From Suillus spraguei (Eukaryota > Basidiomycota > Agaricomycetes > Boletales > Suillaceae): a DNA stretch of 64,000 bases. Of the stretch, positions 55,239 to 64,000 are shown piece by piece. The stretch's first letter is position 1, and every line of letters starts with the position of its first letter. The translations under genes and the position numbers were made by a program. Location of the stretch: positions 1-64,000 of the forward strand of contig JABCPU010000355.1 in assembly GCA_016800925.1 (NCBI GenBank), written 5' to 3'. The notes under the pieces are model-generated. The model saw only the letters and a list, made by a program, of their open reading frames with translations, was not told where the DNA came from and made no database searches.

Positions 55239-55547
55239 GTACCCATCCTTTGCCCCGGATGCAGGAGCAGCCTTGGCCTTGCCAATCCATTAGGATCCGG
55301 ATCTAGAAGAGTCCACATCACTCACCCAAGCCTCAATCAGAGCCCTCCGTCTCTTTTCCTCCATTTCCCTCCAGATCTCCGCCAACTCAATCTGCTTCAA
55401 CTCCACCTGCCTTTTCCACTCCTCCGCCTCTTTCTGCTTCCGCTCCGCCTCAGCTTCTGCTGCAGCCTTAGCAGCAGCCAGTTGCTGTTCCAGATCCGCC
55501 ACAATGTCAGCAGCAGACTTAGGGGCATCGAATTTCTTTCCAGACAT
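55239..55547 (-). pseudogene. 5' part of the gypsy antisense coiled-coil/Zn-cluster gene
   Basis: Exon 1 (55326-55547) encodes 74 residues, MSGKKFDAPKSAADIVADLE onward, nearly identical to 34339-34560, and ends at the same GTGAGT donor. The intron (55278-55325, 48 bp, with CTAAT branch-like site) and the first 13 codons of exon 2 (AKAAPASGAKDGY) follow, then the pol deletion junction. The cysteine cluster and C-terminal half are lost. The start codon is again about 195 bases from the 3' LTR. Confidence 0.88.
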
Positions 55548-55742
55548 GTTTTAAAGCAAGTTTTGTTATCAGGGGTATGAAGTGGGGGTAGGAATCACTT
55601 TGGACGTCAGACGTCCATATATCTGTCGGATTACAGACTCAGCACTACAACCACCAAACTTCCCCATTGTCCCGCATTAATCTTGTCCAATCCGGATCGA
55701 CACTTCCTGTGCCTCAGGGGTTCGGCCCTAAAGGGAGGATAC

Positions 55743-56473
55743 TGTCATATACCATACTTCTAATCCCAGATCCGACCATATCCGATCAGATCAGATCGAT
55801 TCCATTTCTGTCCGGTCCACAGATCCTGTCCGGATCACCCATCCAAATGTGCCCACTTCTCGCACCTTAACTCCCTTGTGTATATCTGCGTCTATCTCCT
55901 TTCATCATTCCTCCTGTTTCCGGTATTCCGGCTGTGTATATTTACGAATCATGCTTACTGATCTGCTGTGCATTAACTAATAGACTTCTGTTACACTTTG
56001 TACATAGCCCTTGGTCCTGGACTTGTTGATTATCCGTATTAGATACTTACAGTATATAAACCACTTGTAGATCTTCGTAGAACCTTAGTTTGAATATCAT
56101 CTTAGATTCTGCTCATTCTGCTTCCTCCAGACTCAAGTCACTTTCTGCTCTAAGTCATCTTCCAAGACTTGGGATTGATTCCTATAGTCTATATCTCCGA
56201 CTCTATCTTCGGATAGTCTATCTCTGTTAGTTTCTAGTTAGGAACTCGTTCCAAAGCTAGTCTTAATCTTTGTTCTATTCCTATGTTCCGGATAACCTTC
56301 AGATGTATCATATCCGATACCTTCGGACGTCTGGATCCATCATGCAACTCCTTCCGGATCTTCGGACGTATAACTTCTCCCTGAAATAAGGGGCATTACT
56401 TGGGAAAGGGCACAGTGCACGAACTGAGGCCAAAGCCCTTCGGATCTCTCTACCTTTGAGTACAGTCTTAACA
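55743..56473 (+). repeat. 3' LTR
   Basis: TGTCATATACC...CAGTCTTAACA, 731 bp. Shorter than the 771-bp sister LTR mainly because of a deletion after TGTATATTTACG near 55940. Confidence 0.92.
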
Positions 56474-56478
56474 GCACC

Positions 56479-56816
56479 CCAGTTTACATTCTACAAGACA
56501 ACCTAAGCGCCATGCAAGGCCATGTCAAGAGAGCACCTGCTGCTCCCGGAACTTGGTATGCTTCACTCAAATTTCAGGGGTTGGAACTGGGTGTCTCATA
56601 GTTTCCACATTCTACAAGACAACCTAAGTGCCATGAATGGCCATGTCAAGAGAGCACATGCTGCTCTCTTCAGAAGAATCTCAACTTCGGTTGGCCATTA
56701 TCATGGAAAGTATTGACTGAATTATGTGTTGAGACCCAGGTCTTGGAGCTCGGAACTTGGTATGCTTCATCTGAATTTCGGGGGTTGAAACTGGGTGTCT
56801 TGTACACCTGCTGCTC
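56479..56816. repeat. Two further copies of the ~220-260-bp repeat
   Basis: First copy 56479-56600 (shortened), second 56601-56816; both contain ACATTCTACAAGACAACCTA, GCCATGTCAAGAGAGCAC and AACTGGGTGTCT. The gypsy element inserted between this array and 51068-51287. Confidence 0.8.
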
Positions 56817-56905
56817 CAGGAACTCAGTAACTGTGATTTATTACCTCCTCTGATTCGGATGATATGCAACTACCTCAGCTCCATCATGTCTACAATTATC
56901 ATACA

Positions 56906-57300
56906 CACAGGCCCACCTGTCTATATTTATACCACCCTTGGCCCACCTGTCTAATATAATATAGTGTACAACACCCTCGGCCTACCTGTCTAATAAAATA
57001 TTTTATATAATGCTCTCAGTCCACCTGTCTAATTTGATATGCATCTGGGCCCACCCTTGTATGTAATAACAAGTACCCTTCACATACCTGTCTATGTGAT
57101 ACACATCTACCTTGATACACCCATCTACATAATATCCAACTATCTTGGCCCATCCGTCTACCAAATATTCATGTACATCAGCCCACTCATCTACTCTACA
57201 TATTCCTTGCATGGCCCACCCGCCATCATCGGGAATAATATTCCTCCCGGCCCATCCATCATAAATGAGGATATTTATTTCTACCATGGGCCCATGGTCC
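56906..57300. repeat. Degenerate tandem array built on GGCCCACCTGTCTA
   Basis: About ten units, 30-50 bp each, of GGCCCACCTGTCTA followed by AT-rich filler, becoming less regular to the right (GGCCCATCCGTCTACC, GGCCCACCCGCC). Confidence 0.75.
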
Positions 57301-57339
57301 ACTGGCCCGTATCATACAGGATATTATGCACATCCAAGT

Positions 57340-57773
57340 GATGTACCAATTGCCACTTGTTCCTACAGTGGCTTGCAACCTTCGTTGGGCCAAGGGTCTT
57401 GTGCTTTGCAATAGCAGTTGCAGCATTGGTATAAACCTGTGGTCTGAAATTACCACCATCACCTATTTTTGAATGTTGTGAGTGGAGGTAGGTGATGAGA
57501 GCATCTGTCTCTGTGTCATTCCAGATTGCCTTTGGAGCCTTCTTGGGCTTTGGTTCTTCAGACATGAGAAGTAGTTAGTAGTGGGCACAAATAATGATGC
57601 TGATTATAATTGGTATGATCTTCCTGTGCTGCTCCTGTAGATTGGGGATATGAGGCGCCTGGAATAAGGACATTGCAAGAGGTCAAGATGGTTTGAGCTC
57701 CGCCTTGGCTTGACACATCTCAGCTTAGCTACTGCAGCATAATTTCACAAATTTTCGGTTATCGTACTAGCTC
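57340..57773 (-). mobile_element. Truncated PIF/Harbinger copy, inverted relative to the full element
   Basis: Mirror image of 57980-58406: the same terminal sequence (GAGCTAGTACGATAACCG on the minus strand), leader and first exon of the Myb/SANT-like gene (start codon at 57565). By eye the arms are identical over at least 400 bp. Similarity fades just past the first-exon splice donor. Confidence 0.88.
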
Positions 57774-58187
57774 TAAAAATCATGCCAAACTTCAACAAAT
57801 AGTACAGCTGGGCACATCTTAATTACTGTGAGGAGCCGTGTCAGCAAAGCCACAAGGTCCAAGTGTACCGGCTGTGTTCACATATTCATATTCCTCGAGC
57901 TAGAATAGCTTGCTTATAACTTGATCCAGGATAGTTTATTTTATCATGAACCCTCACTGAGTTAATTGCGGCTAGGTTAGAGCTAGTACGATAACCGAAA
58001 ATTTGTGAAATTATGCTGCAGTAGCTAAGCTGAGATGTGTCAAGCCAAGGCGGAGCTCAAACCATCTTGACCTCTTGCAATGTCCTTATTCCAGGCGCCT
58101 CATATCCCCAATCTACAGGAGCAGCACAGGAAGATCATACCAATTATAATCAGCATCATTATTTGTGCCCACTACTAACTACTTCTC

Positions 58188-59535
58188 ATGTCTGAAGAAC
58201 CAAAGCCCAAGAAGGCTCCAAAGGCAATCTGGAATGACACAGAGACAGATGCTCTCATCACCTACCTCCACTCACAACATTCAAAAATAGGTGATGGTGG
58301 TAATTTCAGACCACAGGTTTATACCAATGCTGCAACTGCTATTGCAAAGCACAAGACCCTTGGCCCAACGAAGGTTGCAAGCCACTGTAGGAACAAGTGG
58401 CAATCGGTATGTCACTTGTCAAGTGATCTATCTAATGACTACTGATCTTGATCTCTCTAGTTAAAAAGTCTATACCACATCATTGAAAACTATCGCCTCA
58501 AGACATCTGGCACTCACTGGGATAATGAGATTGGAGCTGGTATTGAGGGGATCGCTGCAAGTAATGTGTGGGATGCATACATGGAGAAGAAGGTCAGTCG
58601 CTATCACTATCTATTCTTTCACTCATACTCAATTGCTGCAGGCCAACCATGACATGTGTCCTTACCAAAACACTGGATGGAATAACTACGGGCAAATGCA
58701 AGACATCCTGCCAAGTGGCAGCAGTGCTCGAGGTTGTGCTTCCTATTGTGCATCTAGGGCTGCAGCTGCTGTTGTTGATAATTTATCTGACCAGGCATCT
58801 GCAGCTCCTATGGGTGCCGATGTCATTGCTGGACCAACAACAGATGTTCAGATGGGTGAGGTCGAGGCCGAAGAAGAGCTCAGTTGGGGCCATGTGCCAC
58901 ACAATGATCCTATCCCTATCACTGGCAGTTCTGAACTTGCTGCTGCTGCTCTTTCTGCCCTCCCTTTTTCTAAGACATTGAGCATTGGAAAATGGACACA
59001 TTCTGATATGACTGGCATGGATGGTGCAGATAGGACTAATACAAACAGCGCAGATACTACAACTGGCATGGACACACAATCTCTTGCACCACCTCCTTTG
59101 ACAACATTCATGTCAATCTCACAAAAAGGTTCAAAGTCAAAGAAGACCAAGGTCACCAAACATGCTGCCATCATTGCTGATGCTGCCATTACAAACATCA
59201 AATCTCAACCTGAGGATAGCGGTGATGGATCAAAAGTTAACAAGCCTACGAATGCAGTCGCAATGATAGGGATGCAAGATGCCCTCAACCGCCTCACTGA
59301 TACATTGGTGACATAAATGGTCACCACTGATGAGAGCCATGTCACTGATCAACAAAAACTCGCCATTCGTCTCATGCAGGAACAAGATAGTGACCTGTTA
59401 CTGGAGGACAAGGTTGTGCTGATGAATATCTTTGTGAGAAGCTCTGCAGTGACCAGTTCTTACATTGAAACTGCAGATCACACTTTGCACTGTGCTTTTG
59501 TTGTCTCCATCATCCAGCAGTATGCCACCACGTAG
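58188..59535 (+). pseudogene. Myb/SANT-like DNA-binding protein of the Harbinger element, one in-frame stop
   Basis: Exons 58188-58406, 58461-58592 and 58642 onward. The N-terminal domain (IWNDTETDALITYLHSQHSK, GDGGNFRPQVYTNAATAI, KTLGPTKVASHCRNKWQS, LKSLYHIIENY) is the Myb/SANT-like fold common in these elements, where it helps the transposase find the ends. A low-complexity acidic and Ser/Thr-rich middle follows. A TAA at 59314-59316 ends the frame at 341 residues, but the same frame goes on to 59535 with the helical tail expected for the family (LAIRLMQEQDSDLLLEDKVV), so the stop is probably a mutation. Confidence 0.82.
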
Positions 59536-59729
59536 TTCAAGTACCTTCAAGTCCATTATATCATGTACAATACATGCATTTATCATTTGTAGTACTACTG
59601 TGTACAATGATACAATTCATCGTCGTTGCCATCGCTATCTTCATCAATGTCTGTTAAAGAGTTGTCCAATGCACCTCGTTCAGCTAAAATCAACTGGTAA
59701 TCATCCCACATCTTTTGTGCAATACAGTC

Positions 59730-61119
59730 TCATAGTACGTTTGCATCATTGACAGCCTCAGGCTGCCCTACTGCATCAGCAGGCAGCCCTTGATACTGCA
59801 GGTTATCATTGTCAAAGATGAGACATCTCTCAGGTAGAAGCCCTTCCTGGTTGTCATGAGTGCGAATGAAGTTATGAAGTGCACATAGTGCAGCGGAGAT
59901 GTGGGCCTGAACATCCATCTTGTACTTGGGTGATAAGAGCAGGATCCAAAAGCGCCGTTTCAAGACACCAAAGATTCTTTCGATAATGTTTCACGCAGAA
60001 GCATGACGAAGGTTATACAACTCCTGCTTGTTAGCAGGTCTATTGAGAGATCAAAATTGAATATATTATAAACAAAATTAAAAAAATGTACCTAGTGCTG
60101 GCATGGCCCCATTCTGCAAGGTGGTATTGGATGCCATGGTAAGGGACAAGGAGCTCTTTGCAGGACAGGAATCCCACATCACTGAGAGGGTATTTTTGAT
60201 GGGGAATATCTAAGTCATCTTAATGAGCCTCCTCCCATAGACATGCATCTGTCACTGAACCCTCCCAGCCAGTCTCCATATAGATAAATTTGAGGTCCCA
60301 GTCGCAGGCAAACAGACAATTTTGAGATATGAAGCCCTTGTGATTATGGTAGAATGTACAATCACATGATGGAGGGGATGCATGAATATGGCTGCCATCA
60401 ATGGCGCCAATAGCACCTTTGAAATAGGGCCAGAATTTTGGGTTGTTGCGAATCTTGTTGGGAATGATAGTGCCATCCAGAAAGTGAATGTACATTGTAT
60501 AGAATGGGGGGATGCTAAAATGAACAAGATCTTGCAAAAATACCTGATAGAAATAGATCAGGTTGATTTATTTGATAGATAGATCAATGACTTACTTTGA
60601 GATTGTATCACTGGATCTCTGGAACCACTCTCCAATATGTCTGATGGTCAAACCAGTGAAACAAGTATATAGAAAGATAGCCAACTGCTCTTCCAGTGAG
60701 ACGTAGTGGGAGCTACTATAACCAAGGCCATGAAGCCCCTCGATGAGCTTATTGAAGACATGTGCATGCACACCAAGTTCACAGTGAATGTGCTGAGGGT
60801 GGCCAATAATCAACTCCATGAGCCATTCTTCACCCTTGAGCGCCGATGTATGATATGGTTCAGGCACTTTTGGTAATGCAGTTTGTATAAATGATTGAGT
60901 TGTAGCAATGATGATACTGATCATGAGGACCACATATTGAATGAGTCGTTCATGGACCACTGATGCAGCAGATGTTGCCTGATCCAATGGTAGAATGAAG
61001 CAATTGAACAATGGGTCAGACAACAATGATCTATTGAACAGAGGATCAAGTGGTAATGGAACTATCTTGCAAGATGCACTCAGATAACAGTCATTGGCAT
61101 TGGTGTGCCCGACTTGCAC
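59730..61119 (-). pseudogene. PIF/Harbinger DDE transposase (DDE_4), one in-frame stop
   Basis: Minus strand, several exons. The N-terminal part contains the helix-turn-helix region (VSLEEQLAIFLYTCFTGLTI, RHIGEWFQRSSDTISK). The catalytic core has GAIDGSHIHA (first Asp), a segment ending VGFLSCKELLVPYHGIQYHL (the second-Asp region), then NIIERIFGVLKRRFWIL with the Glu. A TGA sits directly before NIIER where Arg (CGA) is expected, a CpG transition. The C-terminal tail reads ALCALHNFIRTHDNQE. Otherwise nearly intact. Confidence 0.88.
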
Positions 61120-61553
61120 ATTAAAACTCCATTAGCTCTTATCGGCTTGTACCGAGCTTCAATTTCTGAACTTCAGTCAATTTCAGTTACCGTACTAGCT
61201 CTAAGGGAGTTAGAAAAATTACCACCTCTGTACTGCAGGCTTGATTTACTTACTGAAGCATCTGCTGCTGTGAGCAGACAAGGATGTCCACTTTAGCCTG
61301 TGAGATGAGAGAGTCGAAAAACTGTAAGCATGCTGGCTTACCTGAGTTCCCATAATCAGTATGAGTCTGTTCAGACACCAAATTTTGGTAAATTCCAACT
61401 TCATATTTCAGATGCACGTGTGCTTTGTAATCATCAGATCTGGCAGTGATATGTGATGTGTGACATCAGTAACTGATATCACTACCTATGCCTCCCATCA
61501 CTCGATGTTCTGCTCACCACATCTGTTCCACTTACCCCTATATTAGATCCACC

Positions 61554-62503
61554 ATGCCACCCCGAAAGAAAACTCAGGCTGCAGGAGGTCAGGAGCCTGA
61601 ACCCAAAGACAGATGCTTCTGGATGCCGGATGATGACAATAGGCTTATCGATTTCATCGAGGCCAATAGGTCAAGGGCTGGCGATGGTATCAATTTTGAC
61701 AAGATGTTCTGGACTGAAGCTGCCACATACCTAGCTGAGTCCACAACACAAGGTGCAGTGAAGACAGGAGAGGCATGTTCATCCAAATGGAGTTGGGTAA
61801 GTTATTGCCATCACATCCCATCTGCTTGCGATACTGATGCACCTCTAGCTCCGTGTTACATTTGACATTGTTGACAGAGTAGCAAATCATTCAGGCGTAG
61901 CATGGGACCAATATTGTGGTGCTGACATTACAACTGAATCAGAGATGGTCTGGGCCGATATCGTTAAAGTGAGTACAGTGCAATCTTTGCAACAGTGTGA
62001 CTACTAACACTAGTACCTAGGCTACTCCCTCTGCTAAGCCATATAAGACCAAGGGATGGCTGCCATATGAAAGACTTAAGAACATCTTACCATCAAAGGA
62101 AAAGGGCACAAACGTCTATCACCCCCTGCACCCCCCCATCAGTACAGCCACTGCAGGCATGAGCTTTGAAGAGGTTGAGATCCAGCATAGTGAAGCAGTG
62201 CTAGATGAGATGGAGAGTGGTTTCAATAACCTGGATGTGGTGGATGTGCTCATGCCACCACCCCTGCCCCCCTTTAATGCAGCACTACAACTGCCCTTTA
62301 CTCCCTCTATGCCAGGTACATCTTCGGCTGCTGGTAAACAAAAGGCCAATGGTGATGACAGCATGAGAACTCTTGTTTGCCCTCCCACTTCTACAAAGGG
62401 GAAGGGCACTGTAGCGAGAAAAGTCACGCTGACCGTCAAAACCCCGTTTTCGACAAGCGTCTCATTACTGTCTGCGGCAGCAACCGAAGAATTACCCTTA
62501 TAG
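61554..62503 (+). CDS. Second Myb/SANT-like protein, intact
   Basis: Exons 61554-61796, 61849-61968 and 62021-62503 splice in phase 0 to 281 residues. The N-terminal domain has the same fold as the Harbinger-encoded protein but low identity: RCFWMPDDDNRLIDFIEANR, AGDGINFDKMFWTEAATYL, VKTGEACSSKWSW, then VDRVANHSGVAWDQYCGADI and KPYKTKGWLPYERLKNILPS. The C-terminus is Pro/Ser/Thr-rich. No inverted ends could be assigned to it; it starts about 350 bp outside the Harbinger end. It may be a leftover of another transposon or a captured gene. Confidence 0.75.
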
Positions 62504-62599
62504 CAAGGAAATAGCCTTTTCACTCCGCTAAGGCAGAACCGTTCTTCCCCTGTGAACCCTTACCGGATCCTCGCGTCGATGCCCTCATGTCCCATCCAA

Positions 62600-63336
62600 T
62601 TCCATCTAGAATCCATTGGTGCATAGTTACTTCGCTTCCGCCATTACTAAACCTACAGCAGGATTTACCTTACATCTCAAGGGGCCGCTGCACGCTGTGC
62701 ACCTCATTATTAAATACCCTGTTTATGTTCCTTCTCACCTATGTTAAAAAGGACTCAACATACATACCGTTACTTTTACTTCCCATTACATCCCTTCACT
62801 AGGACTTAGTATCTGAAATACTTGCTAGTCGCAATCTATTTGCCTTTGAACTTTTCTCCGTTCGAACTTCACTCATTGATTTAACCACTGGTGGCTTTAC
62901 TGCTCGAAGTACCACGCGACTTTCGACTTTGCTACTTGTAACTGGACCACGGCCAGTGATCTCGCTGGGTTGCTACTCTCTCACCAATGTCCCCACTCAT
63001 ACAGAGTTGCCGCTACCACTACCGCACCACTGGTAGTAATATCATATTTGTCTCGCTCAAGTAACTTTGTTCTTGCCCTCGCTAGCTAATTGTTGCAGCT
63101 ATCCTTACTGCGCATGTACCACTGGCATCGTGCTAGTACCGCCGATATACCACTACCGCCGCTAACCTCAGAAGTCGGAATTCCCATTGCCTTATTAGTA
63201 CTTTGTTGTGTCCTTCGCACTAACTTAGAAGGAACTGCTTCTATTTGCAGTCCTCTTGGGATGAACATCTCACTCGCACCTTCAGTAGGATTATCGCTGC
63301 ACTTATACTTAGGCCAGCGCTAGTTTCTTTGTTTCA
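62600..63336 (+). mobile_element. Probable 5' LTR of a gypsy element running off the right edge (left boundary uncertain)
   Basis: Non-coding, CT-rich sequence with TACCGCT-like motifs similar in style to 49176-49995. It ends TTTGTTTCA and is followed at 63339 by TGGATCCCACCGCAAGG, a plausible tRNA primer-binding site, and then gag. The left end was not located. Confidence 0.5.
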
Positions 63337-63456
63337 ATTGGATCCCACCGCAAGGGGACCATAGAAGCACTAAATCTGGAATGCACTACCCGCACACTTC
63401 AAGACAATGAGACTCGCAGTCTCAGGTCTATTCGCCTAGCCAAAGAAGATTTCTTC

Positions 63457-64000
63457 ATGCCAAAGATTAACAACAACATGGAAATCTTAGCATCTAGCCG
63501 CCGATCTAGCACAGACGAAGCCACCATCCTCCGAGAACTTATCGCTGACGAATCGTCTAGCGAGCAAGGGGAAACACCGAAAGGCAAACAACTACCGGGA
63601 GCTTTCAAACCAGAAGAATCACAGATACCATTCGTTACTATTGACTCACCTCCCAAGGGATCACCTTGACATCAGTCCACGAACTCTACCCTTCACCAAA
63701 TGAGGAAACTCTTGCTCCTCCTTCACCTCGACAGCGCATTGCTACAGTACTGCCAATGCCACCCACTATTCACCATTGCACCATTATCCACACTCATGCT
63801 ACCATTCCGCTGACGCTTACACCGCAATCATTAGTCCTACCGCAACCGCAAGCTAGATCCCGACCGCCAATCATGACAACTCCATTCCATATGCCGCTAA
63901 TGGGCACAGATGCTGCGCCTAAATTTGACAGCACCCCAGCACGCCTTTTGCCATTTTTTGAGGACATAGAACTCTTAGGCGCTCATGCCAACTTAACCAG
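63457..64000 (+). pseudogene. Gypsy gag, 5' part, one frameshift, continues beyond the window
   Basis: The frame from MPKINNNMEILASSRRSSTD runs to a stop at 63669. The next frame continues without a stop from LTSVHELYPSPNEETLAPPS through a Pro-rich linker to MPLMGTDAAPKFDSTPARLL and PFFEDIELLGAHANLT at the edge. The last part is the conserved start of the capsid domain of Agaricomycete gypsy Gag. A single-base shift near 63660 separates the two. Confidence 0.75.

Larger units (their letters stand above)
51293..56473 (+). mobile_element. Gypsy LTR retrotransposon, internally deleted, with antisense gene remnant
   Basis: LTRs at 51293-52048 (3' end missing) and 55743-56473, flanked by the 5-bp duplication GCACC (51288-51292 and 56474-56478). 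Order: gag, protease, reverse transcriptase, start of RNase H, a deletion removing integrase and chromodomain, then the opposite-strand gene and a polypurine tract (AAAGGGAGGATAC) before the 3' LTR. Many frameshifts. Same family as 33373-35851 and the solo LTR at 8054. Confidence 0.94.
57980..61201 (+). mobile_element. PIF/Harbinger DNA transposon
   Basis: Ends GAGCTAGTACGATAACCGAA on the left and its mirror (TTACCGTACTAGCTC) on the right, flanked by TTA (57977-57979) and TAA (61202-61204); this superfamily duplicates TWA trinucleotides. It holds the two expected genes, convergently arranged: a Myb/SANT-like protein on the plus strand and a DDE transposase on the minus strand. Both have a single in-frame stop, so it is a recently inactivated copy. 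Confidence 0.9.

Noticed and set aside
57039..57341. 100-residue plus frame
   Set aside because: Translation of a degenerate tandem array; no domain.
1..64000. tRNA or rRNA genes
   Set aside because: No convincing cloverleaf with A and B boxes or rRNA stretch was seen by eye; a tRNAscan run could still find one.

Overview
The window looks like a transposon-rich stretch of a mushroom-forming basidiomycete (Agaricomycetes) genome. Genes are split by many GT-AG introns of about 45-60 bp. The protein families (polyporopepsin-like protease, an Sds3-like subunit, a DUF6698-like protein, a basidiomycete tyrosine recombinase, Myb/SANT-like transposon proteins) fit that group. No species can be named from sequence alone.

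Layout. 1-998: 3' end of an unrecognised host gene. 2022-12999: one very large inverted-repeat (foldback or Mutator-like) element of about 1.1-kb arms flanked by a 10-bp direct repeat; it has been invaded by a solo gypsy LTR (3236-4756), an apparently intact Tc1/mariner element (4895-6511) and a decayed Ty1/copia element (7165-12539), which itself holds another solo gypsy LTR (8054-8822). 14379-28201: the gene-rich host island, with a secreted aspartic protease, a tandem cluster of dienelactone-hydrolase-family genes (three intact, one pseudogene, one exon scrap), an Sds3-like gene, an HDDC2-type HD-domain nucleotidase gene and a GPI-anchored Ser/Thr-rich protein. 29261-35982: a decayed pair, a tyrosine recombinase next to an XPG/GEN1-like nuclease in the same orientation; the nuclease gene is split by a gypsy element (33373-35851). 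36286-37456: Hsp70 pseudogene with a minisatellite. 38768-39493: membrane protein gene. 41820-43700: tandem repeats split by a solo LTR. 43926-47112: a DUF6698-like pseudogene and a mosaic of host gene scraps (membrane protein, histone H4, SNF2). 49176-50940: palindrome made of two inverted LTRs. 51293-56473: an internally deleted gypsy element with both LTRs. 57340-61201: two PIF/Harbinger copies head to head. 61554-62503: an intact Myb/SANT-like gene. About 62600-64000: 5' end of another gypsy element running off the window.

Most interesting observations. (1) Both gypsy copies carry, between the pol end and the 3' LTR, a gene on the opposite strand to gag-pol. In the better copy it splices cleanly (two introns) to a 305-residue coiled-coil protein with a fungal Zn2Cys6-like cysteine cluster. 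(2) A tyrosine recombinase and an XPG/GEN1-like nuclease lie in tandem and may be parts of one mobile element. (3) The elements decay mainly by CpG transitions: arginine codons become stop, His, Gln, Trp or Cys, and the two copia LTRs differ only by transitions. This suggests cytosine methylation of transposons in this genome. All calls were made by reading the sequence; no database search was run.
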